Positions 1 through 6,357 of a stretch of DNA of 29,636 nt are shown here, in pieces. Where the stretch lies: NCBI GenBank assembly GCA_040219575.1, contig JAVJSD010000138.1:1-29636 (forward strand). The letters run 5' to 3'. The notes under the pieces were generated by a model. That model saw nothing but the letters and a program-made list of their open reading frames with translations. It had not been told where the DNA came from and did no database searches. Numbering within the stretch: position 1 is the stretch's first letter; each line of letters starts with the position of its first letter. This stretch comes from JAVJSD01 sp040219575 (lineage in GTDB: Bacteria > Planctomycetota > Planctomycetia > Pirellulales > Pirellulaceae). A program made the translations under genes and the position numbers.

Positions 1-1
1 T

Positions 2-85
2 CAAACTGAAATCCTGCGGCAGTTGGGCCTGCCGTCACCTGCTCAACGCTTACGAACCCGCCTACCACGCGCCCCTACGCGCTAA
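2..85 (+). CDS. Possible C-terminal end of a transposase (partial, enters from the left edge)
   Basis: An open frame enters from the left edge and stops at 83-85. It reads QTEILRQLGLPSP followed by an Arg/Pro-rich tail. The ILRxLGLP phrase followed by a proline-rich tail resembles the last residues of IS91-like transposases, which end just after a zinc-binding CPxC region. Only 27 codons are visible, so this rests on a short resemblance. It could equally be chance reading through intergenic DNA. Confidence 0.2.
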   Translation, partial: QTEILRQLGLPSPAQRLRTRLPRAPTR

Positions 86-175
86 CGACGACGACCCGCG
101 GCGCAGCGCGCGCATGGTTGCGGAAAATCAGGTTAAACGAGACCTTCTCGCTTCCTCATGCCTTGGGAGTGCGTC

Positions 176-874
176 ATGATCCAACTGCGACGCTCCGCCG
201 AGCGTGGCCACCTCGACCACGGTTGGCTCGATACGTTTCACACCTTTTCGTTCGGCGACTACTACGATCCCCAGCAGATGGGCTTCCGCGCGCTGCGGGT
301 GATGAACGAAGACCGCGTGGCTCCCGGCCGGGGATTCGGCATGCACGGCCACCGCGACATGGAGATCGTCACCTACGTGCTCGCGGGAGCCCTCGAGCAC
401 AAGGACAGCATGGGCAACGGCGAAGTGCTGCGGCCGGGCGAGTTCCAGCGAATGTCGGCGGGCACGGGGATTCGCCACAGCGAATTCAATCCTTCGGCGA
501 ACGAACCGGTGCACCTGTACCAGATCTGGCTGCTGCCGCGTCAGGCCGGGCTCGAGCCTTCGTACGAGCAAAAACGGTTCGACGACGAGCAACTCGCCAA
601 TCGATTCCGCGTCGTCGCCTCTCCCCACGCGGTGGACGGTTCGCTTACCATTCAGCAGGATGCTGTGATCTACGTCGCGCGTCTCGATGCAGGCCGCGAG
701 GCGGCGCACGACATCGCGACCGGGCGTCATGCCTGGCTGCAGGTGCTGCGCGGCGATGTGAGCTTCAACGGCGAGCACATGACCGCGGGCGACGGCGCGG
801 CGATCAGCGAGGTGTCGCAGCTTCGCGTTTCCGCCAAGCGCGATGCCGAGCTGATGCTGTTCGACATGGCCTGA
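176..874 (+). CDS. Pirin family protein (bicupin, YhaK/Pir type)
   Basis: This 232-residue protein has the pirin N-terminal cupin. It opens with the family signature GHLDHGWLDTFHTFSF (residues 11-26). The metal site is complete: His57 and His59 in MHGHRDME, then His101 and Glu103 in GIRHSEF, matching the spacing of the iron ligands of human pirin. A second cupin occupies the C-terminal half. Pirins bind iron in the cytoplasm; some oxidise quercetin or act as redox sensors, and the substrate here cannot be told. I chose the ATG at 176 because GGGAG at 165-169 lies 6 bases upstream and homologues begin here; an in-frame ATG at 158 is the alternative. An FMN reductase follows 32 bp later on the same strand, a common pairing that suggests redox or quinone metabolism. 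Confidence 0.9.
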   Translation: MIQLRRSAERGHLDHGWLDTFHTFSFGDYYDPQQMGFRALRVMNEDRVAPGRGFGMHGHRDMEIVTYVLAGALEHKDSMGNGEVLRPGEFQRMSAGTGIRHSEFNPSANEPVHLYQIWLLPRQAGLEPSYEQKRFDDEQLANRFRVVASPHAVDGSLTIQQDAVIYVARLDAGREAAHDIATGRHAWLQVLRGDVSFNGEHMTAGDGAAISEVSQLRVSAKRDAELMLFDMA

Positions 875-906
875 GCAAAAAGACCTATCCAATGGAGAAT
901 ACGCTG

Positions 907-1485
907 ATGAGTAAACCGAGAATCCTGGCCCTGGCCGGAAGTACGCGTCGTGATTCGTTCAATCGCCGGCTGATCGCGGCGGCGGCCGAAGCGGCGCGGG
1001 AGGCCGGCGGGGAGGTGACGCTGGTCGAACTGAAGGACTATCCGCTCCCTTTGTTCGATCAGGATTTGGAGAAGGACGAAGGGCCGCCGGAGAACGCCCG
1101 CAAGTTGAAAGCGCTGTTCCTCGCGCACGACGCGCTGCTGATCGCCTCGCCGGAGTACAACAGTTCGATCTCGCCGCTGCTCAAGAACCTGATCGACTGG
1201 GTGTCGCGGCCCGAACCGGGGGAGCCACGACTGGCCGCCTATCAAGGCAAGGCGGCTTCGCTGTTGGCGGCGTCGCCCGGGGCGCTCGGCGGACTGCGGG
1301 GACTGGTGTACCTGCGTTCGATTCTGGGCAATATCGGTGTAGTGGTGTTGCCCGAGCAGTTCGCCCTGTCGCAAGCGCACGCCGCCTTCGACGACGACGG
1401 TTCGTTGAAGGACGAGAGCCAGCACGAGAAAGTGGCCGCCGTCGCGCGGCGCCTGGTGGAGTTCACCGCCCGGCACAAGACTTAA
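907..1485 (+). CDS. NAD(P)H-dependent FMN reductase (flavodoxin-like, ChrR/YieF-type)
   Basis: A 192-residue protein of normal length for the NADPH_dependent FMN reductase family (PF03358). Residues 7-20 (LALAGSTRRDSFNR) form the phosphate-binding loop for FMN, and SPEYNSSISPLLKNLIDW is the second FMN-contacting segment typical of ChrR/YieF quinone or chromate reductases. It should be a soluble cytoplasmic flavoprotein that reduces quinones, azo dyes or metal ions with NAD(P)H; the physiological substrate is unknown. The ATG at 907 follows GGAG at 895-898. An in-frame ATG at 892 would put that site inside the gene. It probably forms an operon with the pirin gene. Its stop is only 3 bp from the stop of the convergent gene, leaving no room for a terminator between them. 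Confidence 0.88.
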   Translation: MSKPRILALAGSTRRDSFNRRLIAAAAEAAREAGGEVTLVELKDYPLPLFDQDLEKDEGPPENARKLKALFLAHDALLIASPEYNSSISPLLKNLIDWVSRPEPGEPRLAAYQGKAASLLAASPGALGGLRGLVYLRSILGNIGVVVLPEQFALSQAHAAFDDDGSLKDESQHEKVAAVARRLVEFTARHKT

Positions 1486-1488
1486 CAG

Positions 1489-2280
1489 CTATTGGCGAAG
1501 GCCCAGCCAGCCGTATCGGCCGAGCGCCAGTTGCCCCAGCAGCACCCACACCAACAGCAGCGTGAGCGCGACCGCCCCGGTGCGAATCCGACCGAGAAGT
1601 TTTGACTCGGCGGTCTTGAGGTCCGCTTGCGCCGACTGCAGTTTCACGCGGAGCGATTGCAGACGCTCCTGGACGACGCCCAGCGCGGCCACCACGCGCA
1701 AGGCGAGCCGCGCCGCCTGCTGGAGACGCTGCGTAATGGGACCGCCCTGCTCGTCGTCACGCGTATGGTCGCGGATGCCTTCCACCAGCGACGTCGCTTC
1801 GTTCAGCTTCGCATCGAGCGACGCCAGTTCCTCCAGCAGGCGCTGAAGCGACGTGGTGTCAATCGCCGCGCCGGAGGTGTTGACCAGGCGCAGCGTGCGC
1901 TCGACGAGCTTGACCGAGGTGGTCGAGGTATCGAGCCAGTCGTCGGCCCGGTGGAGCAACGTCGCCAGTCGGCCCGCTTTTTCATCGATTTCCAGTCGCG
2001 CGCGAAGTTGCTCGCCGACCTCTCGTTTCGCCGCCACCTCCAGCGTCTGCTTGACTTCGTTCGTCGTCAACGCCGACTCATCGACGCGCTGCTCCACTTG
2101 CCCGACACGACGGTCCACCGCCGTAAGCATGTCGTCCAACTGGTCCCTGGTGTCGCTGGCCGCACGTCTCAGCCGCGCGTCGGCGATCCAGACGCCGACA
2201 ATCAGCGCGACCGACAGCACGACCCCCAACCCGCCTAATAGCAGCAGCACAAGATGCAGCACGCGTTTGAAAACCGTCAT
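1489..2280 (-). CDS. Membrane-anchored coiled-coil protein, function unknown
   Basis: I do not recognise the family. The 263-residue product has an N-terminal hydrophobic segment (about residues 7-30, VLHLVLLLLGGLGVVLSVAL) and a second near the C-terminus (TGAVALTLLLVWVLLGQLAL). Between them lie about 200 residues rich in Leu, Glu, Arg and Gln with heptad-like spacing, predicted as a long coiled coil. Both ends could anchor it in the membrane with the coiled coil on one side, as in methyl-accepting or DUF948-like proteins, but no signalling motif is present. The ATG at 2280 has GGGAG 6 bases upstream; an open frame continues further upstream but contains the palindrome at 2334-2388. The gene converges on the FMN reductase gene. 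Confidence 0.7.
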   Translation of the reverse strand: MTVFKRVLHLVLLLLGGLGVVLSVALIVGVWIADARLRRAASDTRDQLDDMLTAVDRRVGQVEQRVDESALTTNEVKQTLEVAAKREVGEQLRARLEIDEKAGRLATLLHRADDWLDTSTTSVKLVERTLRLVNTSGAAIDTTSLQRLLEELASLDAKLNEATSLVEGIRDHTRDDEQGGPITQRLQQAARLALRVVAALGVVQERLQSLRVKLQSAQADLKTAESKLLGRIRTGAVALTLLLVWVLLGQLALGRYGWLGLRQ

Positions 2281-2333
2281 GGGAGTCTCCCTGGTCCACT
2301 CAGTCGTTGATTGTCGGCGCCGATCCAACTCGC

Positions 2334-2388
2334 CCTTGCTGGCGCAACGGGCTCGCGGCGAACACCCGAGCCCGTTGCGCCAGCAAGG
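2334..2388. repeat. Perfect 22-bp inverted repeat (REP-like hairpin)
   Basis: The arms 2334-2355 and 2367-2388 are exact reverse complements (left arm begins CCTTGCTGGCGCAACGG) separated by an 11-base loop. It lies in the 196-bp gap between two divergent genes and has no T-tract, so it looks more like a dispersed palindromic element than a terminator. As RNA it would form a very stable hairpin in either direction. Confidence 0.75.
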
Positions 2389-2476
2389 ACGCACGGCGAC
2401 ATCGCACCACCATTCGATTGCATGGCGGCGCGGATGTCGAGAGAATGCATGCTGCTGGGCGCGAATCCCGGTGTCG

Positions 2477-2911
2477 ATGAACGTGGCTTCTCCCGTATCC
2501 CCTCGTCAGACGGCTTGCAGCATCCCTGTGGTCGGTCGGTTGTCGCTACGAACGATGTTGGGCCTGGTGGCGGGCATGGGGCTTTCGCTGGCCCTGACGC
2601 GGATTCACTTTCTCATCGGCATCGCCGTGACTGTGCTGTGCATCCTGCTTGTCGCGGCGCTGGGCGGCGCACCGCAGAGAAAACGGGCGATCATCTATGG
2701 CGCGGTCGGCGGCGTCGGATGCGTTATCGCGGCGGCAGTCCTGGCCGACTGGGCCGGCGGAGGCTGGCCAGGTCGACGCGGGCTGTTCTTTCCGGCGTTC
2801 ATCCACTACATCCGACCCTACGCGTTCCCGATCGGCGGCTACTTGGGGGCGCTGGCCGGATGCGTCTACGCCGAATGGCGACGGCTGCGCGGACTCTCAC
2901 GCGACGAGTAG
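2477..2911 (+). CDS. Small four-helix membrane protein with SLRTM motif, function unknown
   Basis: The 144-residue product has four hydrophobic segments, at roughly residues 25-45, 47-67, 74-92 and 118-136, so it is an integral inner-membrane protein. RLSLRTMLGLVAG directly precedes the first helix. This resembles the (R/W)FSLRTLL motif at the N-terminus of many planctomycete membrane proteins and of the next gene here. The ATG at 2477 is the best start by hydrophobic layout, but no clear Shine-Dalgarno site is seen and a GTG at 2471 is possible. The next gene begins 11 bp downstream, so the two are likely co-transcribed. No function can be assigned. Confidence 0.65.
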   Translation: MNVASPVSPRQTACSIPVVGRLSLRTMLGLVAGMGLSLALTRIHFLIGIAVTVLCILLVAALGGAPQRKRAIIYGAVGGVGCVIAAAVLADWAGGGWPGRRGLFFPAFIHYIRPYAFPIGGYLGALAGCVYAEWRRLRGLSRDE

Positions 2912-2921
2912 ATTCGTGAAC

Positions 2922-3491
2922 ATGAGCAGCACGCCGAAGAATGAAGAAACGCCGCGTTGGCGGTTCAGCCTGCGGACGCTGATCGTTGCGACGGCCTACA
3001 TCGGCTTCGCAGTCGCGTTACTACGCTCGACGTGGATTGAGTGGCTGGGACCGTGGACGTACTACGACGGTCTTTGGGGAACTTGCGCCGATCTTTGTCT
3101 GCTGCTGGGGTATGTCCGCCTTCACCTGGCGGCGAATCGAAACCAAGGTGCCGAGAGCGTTCGCACTGCCTGGAATTTGATCGCCGTGGCGTGGCTGCTG
3201 GTGGTCGTGAGTTACTTCGACGGGGTGACGAAGGGACTCAGCGTCGTGAGCGCGGATCCGCCGGAGTTGCTTGCGGGGCTGATCCAAGAAGGCCTGGGCT
3301 ATTGGTGGATCTCCGCCGTCAGTCTTCCGCTGCTGCTCACGCTGCCGCTCATTTACATGTTGATGTTCGTTCACCGGTCGTATCCCGGGACGGCGAGCCG
3401 ATGGCTTCTCTTTGGCGTTGTCGTCGCTTTGCTCGATGCCCTGTTTTTCTCGTGGCAGGTTTGGTTTTCCGCGGAGGCGATGAAGGGTTGA
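2922..3491 (+). CDS. Membrane protein with SLRTL motif, function unknown
   Basis: The 189-residue product begins with a polar stretch and then WRFSLRTLIVATAYIGF, the SLRTL motif entering the first membrane helix. Further hydrophobic segments are NLIAVAWLLVVVSYF, AVSLPLLLTLPLIYMLMFV and WLLFGVVVALLDALFFSW, giving four or five helices. Its position 11 bp after the preceding membrane-protein gene, with the same motif class, suggests a two-gene unit. The ATG at 2922 is chosen; a GTG at 2916 in the same frame is an alternative. No catalytic motif is visible and I do not recognise a named family. Confidence 0.7.
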   Translation: MSSTPKNEETPRWRFSLRTLIVATAYIGFAVALLRSTWIEWLGPWTYYDGLWGTCADLCLLLGYVRLHLAANRNQGAESVRTAWNLIAVAWLLVVVSYFDGVTKGLSVVSADPPELLAGLIQEGLGYWWISAVSLPLLLTLPLIYMLMFVHRSYPGTASRWLLFGVVVALLDALFFSWQVWFSAEAMKG

Positions 3492-3538
3492 GCGAACGCA
3501 GGATACAGCGGAAACCCACGCGCGTATCCGCTCCGCGA

Positions 3539-3546
3539 GTTATACT
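3539..3546 (+). promoter_or_regulatory. Candidate -10 element GTTATACT before the sulfatase gene
   Basis: GTTATACT lies 50 bp upstream of the sulfatase start in otherwise GC-rich DNA. No recognisable -35 hexamer occurs 16-18 bp upstream. The same GTTATA(A/C)T octamer lies before the radical SAM fusion gene and, on the minus strand, before the toroid/HEAT gene, which is the main reason for listing it. Confidence 0.35.
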
Positions 3547-3595
3547 GGCGGGATCACAAATTCGCCCGCTTTCCGCCCTGAAATCCACGATCGCC

Positions 3596-5227
3596 ATGAG
3601 ACTCTCCCTCGTCGTCGCGTCGCTTTTCCTGCTGGTTATCATGTCGCTCCACGCCTCGGCGGCAGAGCAGCCGAACATTTTGTGGATCACCTGCGAGGAT
3701 ATGAGCCCGCGGATCGGTTGCTACGGCGACGACACCGTGCCGACGCCCAACATGGACCGTCTGGCGGCCGAAGGAGTGCGGTACAGCCGGGCCTTCGGTG
3801 TGTACGGCGTGTGCGCTCCCAATCGCCACGCGATCATCCTGGGGATGTATCCCAATTCGACCGGCGCGATGGCGATGCGCACCTGGCGGCGGACCAGCGC
3901 GCTGCGCCTGATCAAGGATCCCGAGTTGCTGGCGATTCCCACCTACGAGGCCACCCCGCCGGCTGAGGCGAAGTGTTTCACCGAGTACCTCCGGGCCGCC
4001 GGCTACTACTGCACCAACAACAGCAAGACCGACTACCAGTTCGCGCCGCCGGCCACCGCCTGGGACGAGAGCAGTTCGAAAGCGCATTGGCGCAATCGGC
4101 CCGACGACAAGACGCCCTTCTTCGCGGTGTTCAATTTCACCGTCACCCACGAGAGCGGCACGTTCAAGCAGCGCTCGCCCGAGGTGACCGACCCGGCGCA
4201 GGTCGAACTTCCGCCGTACTATCCCGACACGCCGCTGGTGCGGCGCGATCTGGCGCGGCACTACGACAACATCGCCGCCCTCGACAACCAGGTCGGCGAC
4301 CTGCTGGAGCAACTCCAGTCCGACGGCCTGGCCGACGAGACGATCGTGTTCTTCTTCAGCGACCACGGCGACGGACTGCCCCGGGCCAAACGCTGGGTGT
4401 ACGACTCGGGCATCCATGTGCCGATGATGGTCCGCTGGCCGGACGGCCGCGACGCGGGAGCCACCGACGGCGATCTGGTGAGTTTCGTCGACCTGGCGCC
4501 GACGGTGTTGTCGCTGGCCGGCGTGGAGATTCCCGAGCATATGCAAGGACAGGCGTTTCTGGGATCGGCGAAGACCGAACCGCGCAAGTACATCTTCGCC
4601 TCGCGCGACCGGATGGACCCCGCCCCCGAGACAATCCGCGCCGTGCGCGACAAGCGGTTCAAGTACGTGCGGAACTATCGGCCCGACCTGCCGTACATCG
4701 GCTTCCTGCCGTACCGCGATCAGGCGGAGATCATGCAGGACATCCAGCGCGTGATGCGGGAAGGAAATCTCGGGCCGCAGCAGTGGCAGTTCTGGGCGCA
4801 AAAGAAGCCGCTGGAGGAGTTGTACGATACCGACGTCGATCCGCACGAGATCCACAACCTGGCCGCCGACCCGCGGCACTTTGAAAAGTTGGCGGAGCTG
4901 CGCGCGGCGCACGAGAAGTGGACCGAGGAGATCAACGACCTGGGGCACATGCCGGAAACGGAGTTGATCAAGCACCTCTGGCCGCCGGATGGCAAGCAAC
5001 CCACGACGGCCGATCCCGTCATCAAGGTCGTTTCCAGAAACTGCGATAAAGTGGTGTTGATCACCTGCGCCAGTGACGGCGCGTCGATCACCTACCAGGA
5101 AAACGACGGTCGGTGGCGGCTCTACACGGCGCCCTTCTTCGCCCCGGCCAAGGGAACGGTGATCCGCGCCAAGGCGAATCGTCTCGGCTGGAAGCCAAGC
5201 GGCGCGGCGACCGCAAAGACTCCTTAA
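3596..5227 (+). CDS. Secreted formylglycine-dependent sulfatase
   Basis: A 543-residue type I sulfatase (PF00884). Residues 1-23 are a signal peptide ending HASAAEQ, so it acts in the periplasm or outside. NILWITCEDMSPRIGCYGDD (27-46) provides the first metal-binding segment. The active-site signature CAPNRHAIILG starts at Cys73, the residue converted to formylglycine, so a maturase is required. A later FSDHGDGLPRAKRW segment supplies more metal and substrate contacts. Such enzymes remove sulfate esters from sulfated polysaccharides, and planctomycetes carry many of them. After the catalytic domain, the last 70 or so residues look like a small beta-sandwich of the chitobiase/FN3_7 type. The ATG at 3596 is fixed by the signal peptide. 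The RAYT element begins 9 bp after the stop. Confidence 0.92.
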   Translation: MRLSLVVASLFLLVIMSLHASAAEQPNILWITCEDMSPRIGCYGDDTVPTPNMDRLAAEGVRYSRAFGVYGVCAPNRHAIILGMYPNSTGAMAMRTWRRTSALRLIKDPELLAIPTYEATPPAEAKCFTEYLRAAGYYCTNNSKTDYQFAPPATAWDESSSKAHWRNRPDDKTPFFAVFNFTVTHESGTFKQRSPEVTDPAQVELPPYYPDTPLVRRDLARHYDNIAALDNQVGDLLEQLQSDGLADETIVFFFSDHGDGLPRAKRWVYDSGIHVPMMVRWPDGRDAGATDGDLVSFVDLAPTVLSLAGVEIPEHMQGQAFLGSAKTEPRKYIFASRDRMDPAPETIRAVRDKRFKYVRNYRPDLPYIGFLPYRDQAEIMQDIQRVMREGNLGPQQWQFWAQKKPLEELYDTDVDPHEIHNLAADPRHFEKLAELRAAHEKWTEEINDLGHMPETELIKHLWPPDGKQPTTADPVIKVVSRNCDKVVLITCASDGASITYQENDGRWRLYTAPFFAPAKGTVIRAKANRLGWKPSGAATAKTP

Positions 5228-5236
5228 CCACACTAA

Positions 5237-5449
5237 CCCGAAGCGTGAGCGAGGCGCCTTGAGCCGACGCCACCAGCGAACCGGAGTTCTTCCTTTGATC
5301 GACTTCCCGGGAACGAGCCGCTTCGTCGGCGAATGCGAGACGGCAAAGCGGCGATGTGCGGAATACAGAAGTGGATTTTGGGAGAACAGCGCCAAGCGAG
5401 TTGGAGCCGTATTCGCTGGCCCTCCTCGCTCACGCTTCGGGCTGGTGTG
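5237..5449. repeat. REPIN-like repeat, left copy
   Basis: The ends 5237-5254 and 5424-5441 are perfect 18-bp inverted repeats. The right arm overlaps the end of the transposase gene: its last codons, SHQPEA and stop, are written in this repeat. It matches 6078-6290 at 211 of 213 positions. Confidence 0.85.
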
Positions 5450-5969
5450 ATCGCGGCCTGTCTTGTCCGTCGCGCACGTAGAGGATGGCGGCCTCGAGAC
5501 TGACCTCGTCGTTAATGTATCGTTGACTGCCTCGCTCGGCCCACCATTTCTTTCGAATCTTCGCCGGCGCAGCGCCTCTTCCAGAGTTGGTTTCGAATTC
5601 CATAAGCCGGCGCGTACACCAGGCTTTCAATTGAGTGCGCACGAGTTCAGGCTTGCGATCAGCCGCTACGACAACATGAACGTGGTTCGAACGACAGTTC
5701 ACCGCGTGAAGTTTCCAGCCACGAAAACCGCAGGTTTCGCTCACTTGCCATTCCACAATTTCTCGCTGTCGCCGATCGAGGCGACATGCCGTCTCGCTCA
5801 TCCGGGCAGCCGCCTCCAGGCGACGCACCGGATCAGGCAGTCGCCAACCATGACGAAACTCGATCCAACCACGCCGGTCGCCGGGAAGCCACGTGCCGTA
5901 CGTGGACCAGGTTAAGAGGTACGCCAGTGGATCTGGCATGGGCGGCTCGTTCGCCCGACCGCTTTCCAT
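5430..5969 (-). CDS. REP-associated tyrosine transposase (RAYT, Y1/IS200-like, PF01797)
   Basis: A 179-residue protein of the Y1 transposase superfamily, RAYT branch. PLAYLLTWSTYGTWLPGD near the N-terminus is the family signature. The HUH metal motif is present as NHVHVVV in the middle, and a candidate catalytic tyrosine lies in AILYVRDGQ near the C-terminus. RAYTs nick and join single-stranded DNA at REP hairpins and are thought to spread them. I took the ATG at 5969 because GAGGG lies just upstream; the ATG at 5939, giving MPDPLAYLLTW, agrees better with usual family N-termini and is a real alternative. The reading frame is intact, so the enzyme may be active. Its 3' end lies inside the left REPIN-like repeat, and the second repeat lies about 110 bp upstream of its start. 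Confidence 0.85.
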   Translation of the reverse strand: MESGRANEPPMPDPLAYLLTWSTYGTWLPGDRRGWIEFRHGWRLPDPVRRLEAAARMSETACRLDRRQREIVEWQVSETCGFRGWKLHAVNCRSNHVHVVVAADRKPELVRTQLKAWCTRRLMEFETNSGRGAAPAKIRKKWWAERGSQRYINDEVSLEAAILYVRDGQDRPRSHQPEA

Positions 5970-6077
5970 GATCCCTCGCCCCGCGAGTAAACCTTGTAAT
6001 TCGGCAGCCCGACTTCACATTCTACAAATCGACGAATGCAAACACCAATTGCCAGCAGAGGCGAGAAGCGATATGAG

Positions 6078-6290
6078 CCCGAAGCGTGAGCGAGGCGCCT
6101 TGAGCCGACGCCACCAGCGAACCGGAGTTCTTCCTTTGATCGACTTCCCGGGAATGAGCCGCTTCGTCGGCGAATGCGAGACGGCAAAGCGGCGATGTGC
6201 GGAATACAGAAGTGGATTTTGGGAGAACAGCGCCAAGCGAGCTGGAGCCGTATTCGCTGGCCCTCCTCGCTCACGCTTCGGGCTGGTGTG
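6078..6290. repeat. REPIN-like repeat, right copy
   Basis: Inverted ends lie at 6078-6095 and 6265-6282. It is in direct orientation to the left copy and differs from it by C to T and T to C at two positions. It ends 67 bp before the kinase start. Confidence 0.85.
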
Positions 6291-6347
6291 CGCTGGCTCA
6301 TGCTCTCAGGAAATCTGTTGTCAACGTGTACGGGGGCCGCATACTAT

Positions 6348-6354
6348 AGGAGGT
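6348..6354 (+). promoter_or_regulatory. Full-length Shine-Dalgarno sequence of the kinase gene
   Basis: AGGAGGT lies 3 bases before the ATG at 6358. It is the strongest ribosome binding site in the window, where most genes have only GGAG or GAGG. It fixes the kinase start. Confidence 0.8.
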
Positions 6355-6357
6355 ACG

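Larger units (their letters stand above)
5237..6290. mobile_element. RAYT element: IS200-like transposase gene between two 213-bp direct repeats
   Basis: Two 213-bp direct repeats (5237-5449 and 6078-6290), identical except for two bases, enclose a minus-strand REP-associated tyrosine transposase gene. Each repeat is itself bounded by an 18-bp inverted pair beginning CCCGAAGCGTGAGCGAGG, the arrangement of a REPIN (two inverted REP sequences with a spacer). Unlike a typical insertion sequence there are no long terminal inverted repeats and no evident target duplication. Recombination between the repeats would delete the transposase and leave one copy. The element fills the gap between the sulfatase and kinase genes and breaks neither. 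Confidence 0.75.
5970..6357. other. Gap of 388 bp between RAYT and kinase genes
   Basis: It holds a unique stretch (5970-6077) containing the likely RAYT promoter region, the right REPIN-like repeat (6078-6290), and a 67-bp AT-richer leader of the kinase gene with its strong ribosome binding site. I see no further gene. Confidence 0.6.

Noticed and set aside
3554..5395. Long open frame on the minus strand opposite the sulfatase
   Set aside because: It has His/Arg/Val-rich translation with no family resemblance. It arises because GC-rich genes leave the opposite strand open, and the sulfatase motifs on the plus strand are decisive.
5237..5395. Small minus-strand protein starting MALFSQNPLLYS, present in both 213-bp repeats
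   Set aside because: It is shared only because the DNA is repeated, has no ribosome site or family, and its end runs past the repeat in different ways.
6318..6347. TTGTCA-N18-TACTAT as a promoter of the kinase gene
   Set aside because: Transcription would start at about 6354, after the very strong Shine-Dalgarno site, which would then be useless.
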